Of a stretch of 64,000 nucleotides of DNA, positions 60,864 through 64,000 are shown piece after piece. Below the pieces are notes generated by a model. The model ran no database searches. It was not told where the DNA came from and saw nothing but the letters and a program-made list of their open reading frames with translations. The stretch's first letter is position 1. Each line of letters starts with the position of its first letter. Origin of the DNA: Bacillus sp. V2I10 (GTDB lineage: Bacteria > Bacillota > Bacilli > Bacillales > Bacillaceae); assembly GCF_030817055.1 (NCBI RefSeq), contig NZ_JAUSYV010000001.1:520001-584000 (forward strand). The letters are read 5' to 3'. The translations under genes were made by a program, and so were the position numbers.

Positions 60864-61844
60864 ATGAAAAAATCAGTTGTAGGATTTTCATTAGCAGGCG
60901 CATTATTATTTGGAGGCTATGTCACTACATCTTTTGCAAATGAGGACGGCAGTTCAACAGAGTCATCAGGATCGGAAAAGTCAGCATTTGATTTTAAGGG
61001 TAAAGGTTTTGGACATAAAGGATTTTTCGCAGGAGATTCTGAAGAACTCCTTGCAAAGGCAAAGGAACTTGGAATCAGCACAAGCGGAAAAGATGCTGAA
61101 ACGCTAATGGTTGAGATTCGTAAAGCCGAAATCCAGAAGGAAGCCAAAGAACTTGGAATTAAGACAGCGGACAAGGATATTGAAACGCTGGCTGAGGAAG
61201 TAAGATTGGCGAATCTCAAGGCAGAAGCAAAGGAACTAGGGGTAGCAACAGCTAATAAAGATGCGCAAACTCTGCATGATGACATTCATTTAGCGAAGCT
61301 TAAAAAAGAGGCTAAAGAGCTTGGCATCTCGACAGGATCCAAAGATGCAGAAACACTGCGGGATGAAATCCAAACAGCTTCATTAAATAAAAAAGCAAAG
61401 GAATTAGGCGTGTCAACAGCCGACAAGGATTTGAATACACTTCAGCAGGAAGTCTTTACTGCTTCAGTAAAAAAAGAAGCTAAAGCGCTGGGCATTTCAG
61501 TAGAAGGTAAAGAAATAAGAGAAGTTGCACAGGAAGTTTCTTCAGCAAAAGTGAAAGCAGACGCAAAAAAATGGAACATCACAATTGATGGAAAAAGCAT
61601 CATGGAAATTGCGGAAGAAGTAAGAGAGAAAAAAATTAACAACCTGGCTAAGGAGCTTGGTATTTCGACGTCCGGTAAAACAACCCAAGAGCTGACCAAA
61701 GAAATTGAGAAAAAAGATGCCGAAAAGCTTGAAGAACTATTTGATGAAGATTCATTAGGCTTTGGAAAAGGCGGATTTAAACCTGATGGCGGTCCCGGAC
61801 ATCAAGAGGGACGCGGCGGTCATCATGGCGGCAGAGGTCATTAA
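60864..61844 (+). CDS. secreted protein with eight 28-residue repeats and a Gly/His-rich tail
   Basis: 326 residues. Signal peptide MKKSVVGFSLAGALLFGGYV to about residue 25 (SFA cleavage site). After a Ser/Gly linker, eight repeats of about 28 residues follow, with consensus AKELGISTxxKDxETLxxE and a variable basic helix end (residues ~54-280). Repeats 6-8 are the most divergent. Each repeat looks like two short helices joined by a T-x-x-K turn, resembling SAP/HeH-like modules in pattern. The C-terminal ~28 residues (GFGKGGFKPDGGPGHQEGRG, then GHHGGRGH) are rich in Gly, His and Arg and could bind metal or wall polymers (inference). Start ATG follows GAGGATG. It precedes a two-component system. 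Confidence 0.85.
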   Translation: MKKSVVGFSLAGALLFGGYVTTSFANEDGSSTESSGSEKSAFDFKGKGFGHKGFFAGDSEELLAKAKELGISTSGKDAETLMVEIRKAEIQKEAKELGIKTADKDIETLAEEVRLANLKAEAKELGVATANKDAQTLHDDIHLAKLKKEAKELGISTGSKDAETLRDEIQTASLNKKAKELGVSTADKDLNTLQQEVFTASVKKEAKALGISVEGKEIREVAQEVSSAKVKADAKKWNITIDGKSIMEIAEEVREKKINNLAKELGISTSGKTTQELTKEIEKKDAEKLEELFDEDSLGFGKGGFKPDGGPGHQEGRGGHHGGRGH

Positions 61845-61865
61845 GAGATCAATCACAGGCTGACG

Positions 61866-61895
61866 AATTCCCTGGTGAAAATCAGGGAATTTTCA
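61866..61895 (+). terminator. possible terminator after the repeat protein
   Basis: AATTCCCTG / CAGGGAATT (61866-61874 with 61883-61891), followed by TTC; the T run is short, so read-through to the regulator gene is possible. Confidence 0.6.
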
Positions 61896-61965
61896 TCGTA
61901 AATTTACGAAAAAACCCTATTTTCCAAAAGAGCCTTTTTGTATAGTTGAGACAGGAGGGCCAACC

Positions 61966-62652
61966 ATGAAAACCATTTTAATTATAGAAGATGAACAAAC
62001 GATCTCAAGAGTGCTATCCGTATACCTGAAGCACGAGGGATACGAGGTGATTCAGGCATTTGACGGCACGGAAGGGTTAAAGCTGTTTCATCAGCATGTA
62101 CCCAATCTCATTTTACTTGATGTCATGCTTCCTGAAACGGATGGGTGGAATGTTCTTCAGAGCATTCGCAAGAACAGCTCTTGTCCCGTGATCATGCTGA
62201 CGGCTCTTGGCGACATTGACTACAAGCTAAAGGGATTAAATCAAGGTGCGGACGATTATATTTCCAAACCCTTCATCGGGGAAGAAGTAGTTGCAAGGGT
62301 CAATGCCGTGCTTCGGCGATCTGCCCGCGGACTTGCAACTGAAAATACAAGACAGTTTGGCAGTTTGAAAATAAATCTGGACTCACATGCTGTCACAATC
62401 AGCGATGAGAACGTTCTTTTAACCCCTAAAGACTTGAGCCTGCTGCTATTTTTAGCCGAGAGGCCGAACAGGACCTTTACGAGAGAGGACTTAATAGCAA
62501 GTGTATGGGGAATGGATTACGACGGAAGCGACCGGGCTGTGGATTTGGCGGTGAAACGCATTCGGCAGGCTTTGGCAGCGTGGCCCGTTTCTCAAGGGGA
62601 AATAAAGACATTGCGGGGATTGGGGTATCAGTTCAGTGTATATGAGAAATAA
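61966..62652 (+). CDS. OmpR/PhoB-type response regulator
   Basis: 228 residues. Receiver domain with acidic pocket EDE (8-10), phospho-acceptor Asp52 in LLDVMLPETDGW, Thr79 in MLTALGD and Lys101 in ISKPF. The C-terminal winged helix begins near 128 (FGSLKINLDSHAVTI, LTPKDLSLLLFLAERPNRTF, GSDRAVDLAVKRIRQAL, IKTLRGLGYQF). GACAGGAGGG lies just before the ATG. Its last 11 bases overlap the kinase start. The direct repeats upstream of 60864 are plausible targets. Confidence 0.95.
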   Translation: MKTILIIEDEQTISRVLSVYLKHEGYEVIQAFDGTEGLKLFHQHVPNLILLDVMLPETDGWNVLQSIRKNSSCPVIMLTALGDIDYKLKGLNQGADDYISKPFIGEEVVARVNAVLRRSARGLATENTRQFGSLKINLDSHAVTISDENVLLTPKDLSLLLFLAERPNRTFTREDLIASVWGMDYDGSDRAVDLAVKRIRQALAAWPVSQGEIKTLRGLGYQFSVYEK

Positions 62653-64000
62653 AAAACGAACAACACTGCTCAGATACTGGACGGCCCGCTATCTAATGAC
62701 ACTTATTGTCGGACTGATGATTCTGGGAGCGGGATCGGTGTGGTGGATTAGACAAACCGTTCTTGAGAATCGGATTCATTTAATGGAATACCTGGCAGTG
62801 GAAACAGCTGATCGGGCTGCTGAAGCGGGCGGTAATTTCGAACATGTGGAGAGAAGACTGGGTGATCGGGAACAGGTTCTTCAGATGGACAAACCGCCAC
62901 GGATTTTCATTACGGATATGGAGGGAACCGCTATAAATACAGGACCTTCCCGACAGGATCCTGACAGGGAAAATAAACAGGACCATTTCCCTCTGAATCT
63001 GCCGGCTGAAGTGATTGAGGAGAAGGATGCCGTACAAAAATTCCGTTATGAAGAGGAAGAGGTATACATAGTCAAATCTCCGATTGAATTAGGGGGCAGC
63101 CAAACGGGCTGGGTGGTTGTCATGCAGAACGCCTCCGATTTAACGAATGTCGATCAAGAATATCGGCTGCTGTTTACTTTGCTTGCTGGGTTAGGTTTTC
63201 TCGGATGGGGTGTGATTTATTTTTTAACGAAAAGAATCTTAAAACCAATACAGGATGTATCTAAGGCAGCAGCACAAGTAAGAGACGGAGATTACAACAT
63301 CTTGCTGGATACGGATGCAAGGGAGCTTGAGATCTATGATTTAGTTTCCTCTTTTAAAGAAATGACGAATCGCTTGATCCAGCTTGAACAACTGCGTGCC
63401 GAGTTATTGGCAGGCGTGACACATGATTTAAAAACACCGGTTACCTCAATAAGCGGACTTGTTCAGGCTGTCAGGGACGGCATCGTTACAGGTGATGAGC
63501 GTCAGGAGTTTCTCGACATCACACTAAAAGAAGTCCATAGACTGCAAACCATGATTGCTGACCTGCTGGATTTTAATTCATTAGCTGCCGGAGGATTCTC
63601 CATCCGGACAGAAACGAGCAATATGAATAAGCTCGTCAAAGATGTTGTAAGGCAGTGGCAAGTCACTCAGCATGACCACGCCTCAGTTAGGGTAAATCTG
63701 CCCGATGAGCCGGTATATACAGACACAGATCCCCTTAGATTACAGCAAATTATGATCAATCTTCTAAATAACTCTTATCAGGCTTTGGATAAAGAAGGGT
63801 CGATTACAGTCTCCCTTTCTGAAGGGAGAATTGATGTCATAGATACGGGATCTGGCATTCCGGAAGAAGAAATAGACTATGTATTTGAACGCTTCTTCCG
63901 CGGCGAAAAGAAAAAGCTCAAAGTAAGAGGTCTTGGTTTAGGCTTGCCTTTCAGCAAAATGCTTGCGAAAGCCTTGGGGGCTGACCTCATCCTTAAAGAG
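62642..64000 (+). CDS. sensor histidine kinase, 3' end beyond the window
   Basis: At least 453 residues; the frame is open to the window edge. Membrane helix 1 is about 17-37 (YLMTLIVGLMILGAGSVWWI), an extracellular region of about 135 residues follows, and helix 2 is about 180-198 (LLFTLLAGLGFLGWGVIYFL). A HAMP domain starts after LTKRILKPIQDV, then the H box with phospho-His in VTHDLKTPVTSISG (~260), N box INLLNNSYQAL, G1 IDTGSGIPEEE, F box FERFFRG and G2 RGLGLGLPFSKM. ATG 62642 lies within the end of the regulator gene, so the two are translationally coupled. The signal is unknown. Confidence 0.95.
   Translation, partial: MRNKKRTTLLRYWTARYLMTLIVGLMILGAGSVWWIRQTVLENRIHLMEYLAVETADRAAEAGGNFEHVERRLGDREQVLQMDKPPRIFITDMEGTAINTGPSRQDPDRENKQDHFPLNLPAEVIEEKDAVQKFRYEEEEVYIVKSPIELGGSQTGWVVVMQNASDLTNVDQEYRLLFTLLAGLGFLGWGVIYFLTKRILKPIQDVSKAAAQVRDGDYNILLDTDARELEIYDLVSSFKEMTNRLIQLEQLRAELLAGVTHDLKTPVTSISGLVQAVRDGIVTGDERQEFLDITLKEVHRLQTMIADLLDFNSLAAGGFSIRTETSNMNKLVKDVVRQWQVTQHDHASVRVNLPDEPVYTDTDPLRLQQIMINLLNNSYQALDKEGSITVSLSEGRIDVIDTGSGIPEEEIDYVFERFFRGEKKKLKVRGLGLGLPFSKMLAKALGADLILKE

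Overview
The window is a 64-kb piece of chromosome from an endospore-forming member of the Bacillaceae. The evidence is the gene order: rpoE-pyrG-ywjG-spo0F-fbaA-ywjH-murAB-glpX-rho-rpmE-tdk, then racA, prfA-prmC, spoIIR-ywlB/C-mntP-ywlE-rpiB-ywlG-glyA, upp and the atp operon. This is the backbone known from the Bacillus subtilis ywj-ywk-ywl-atp region. spo0F, spoIIR and racA point to sporulation. The sequence is fairly AT-rich, and many starts are GTG or TTG behind strong GGAGG-type ribosome binding sites. I cannot name the species; nothing seen argues against Bacillus sensu lato (for example Metabacillus- or Cytobacillus-like lineages).

Layout. 1-2554: the 3' part of icmF (fused isobutyryl-CoA mutase), broken by a 1-bp frameshift. 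2.6-3.1 kb: a six-unit 80-82 bp tandem array. 3.3-13.9 kb: a Ter (tellurite/stress) island. It holds an ATP-grasp ligase, two TerD proteins behind a textbook sigma-W-type promoter, a four-gene module (CitE-like aldolase, PRTase-TRSP, StiP/PELOTA, HAD), a small HTH protein, YceG and TelA/YceH. It sits between icmF and rpoE and is the best candidate for a poorly understood system here; related clusters have been predicted computationally to make a nucleoside-like metabolite. 14-30 kb: information-processing and central-metabolism genes, including a pyrG leader with the GGGC start and terminator expected for CTP-dependent attenuation, a consensus-matching sigma-H promoter before spo0F and a C-rich leader before rho. 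30-33 kb: a NERD protein, a 1.3-kb higher-order repeat built on 21-bp units, and spoIIR. 33.9-34.1 kb: a cluster of DnaA boxes at ywlC. 34-38.8 kb: the ywlC-glyA block with a frameshifted ywlG. 38.9-45.5 kb: the backbone is interrupted by uppP, a secreted cyclodextrin glucanotransferase and a secreted Vpr-like subtilase, with upp between them. 45.6-53 kb: a complete ATP synthase operon, atpZ-I-B-E-F-H-A-G-D-C.

53-64 kb is accessory. It has a GC-rich MHS-family transporter, a short membrane-anchored AraC-type protein, an NhaC antiporter, a YcgQ-like membrane-anchored protein, remnants of a sugar ABC permease and of an FAD oxidoreductase, a Gfo/Idh/MocA oxidoreductase, and a secreted protein of eight 28-residue repeats followed by an OmpR-type two-component system. 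Three pairs of 11-bp-spaced direct repeats precede that last group.

A recurrent non-coding theme runs through the whole window: at least nine copies of a dispersed ~120-bp element, all in one orientation and all between operons. Its arms are ordered A-B-A'-B' around a central hairpin, and base changes between copies preserve pairing. Gene starts below were chosen by ribosome binding site and family length, so several differ from the longest open frame. No tRNA, rRNA, CRISPR array, insertion sequence or phage gene was seen.
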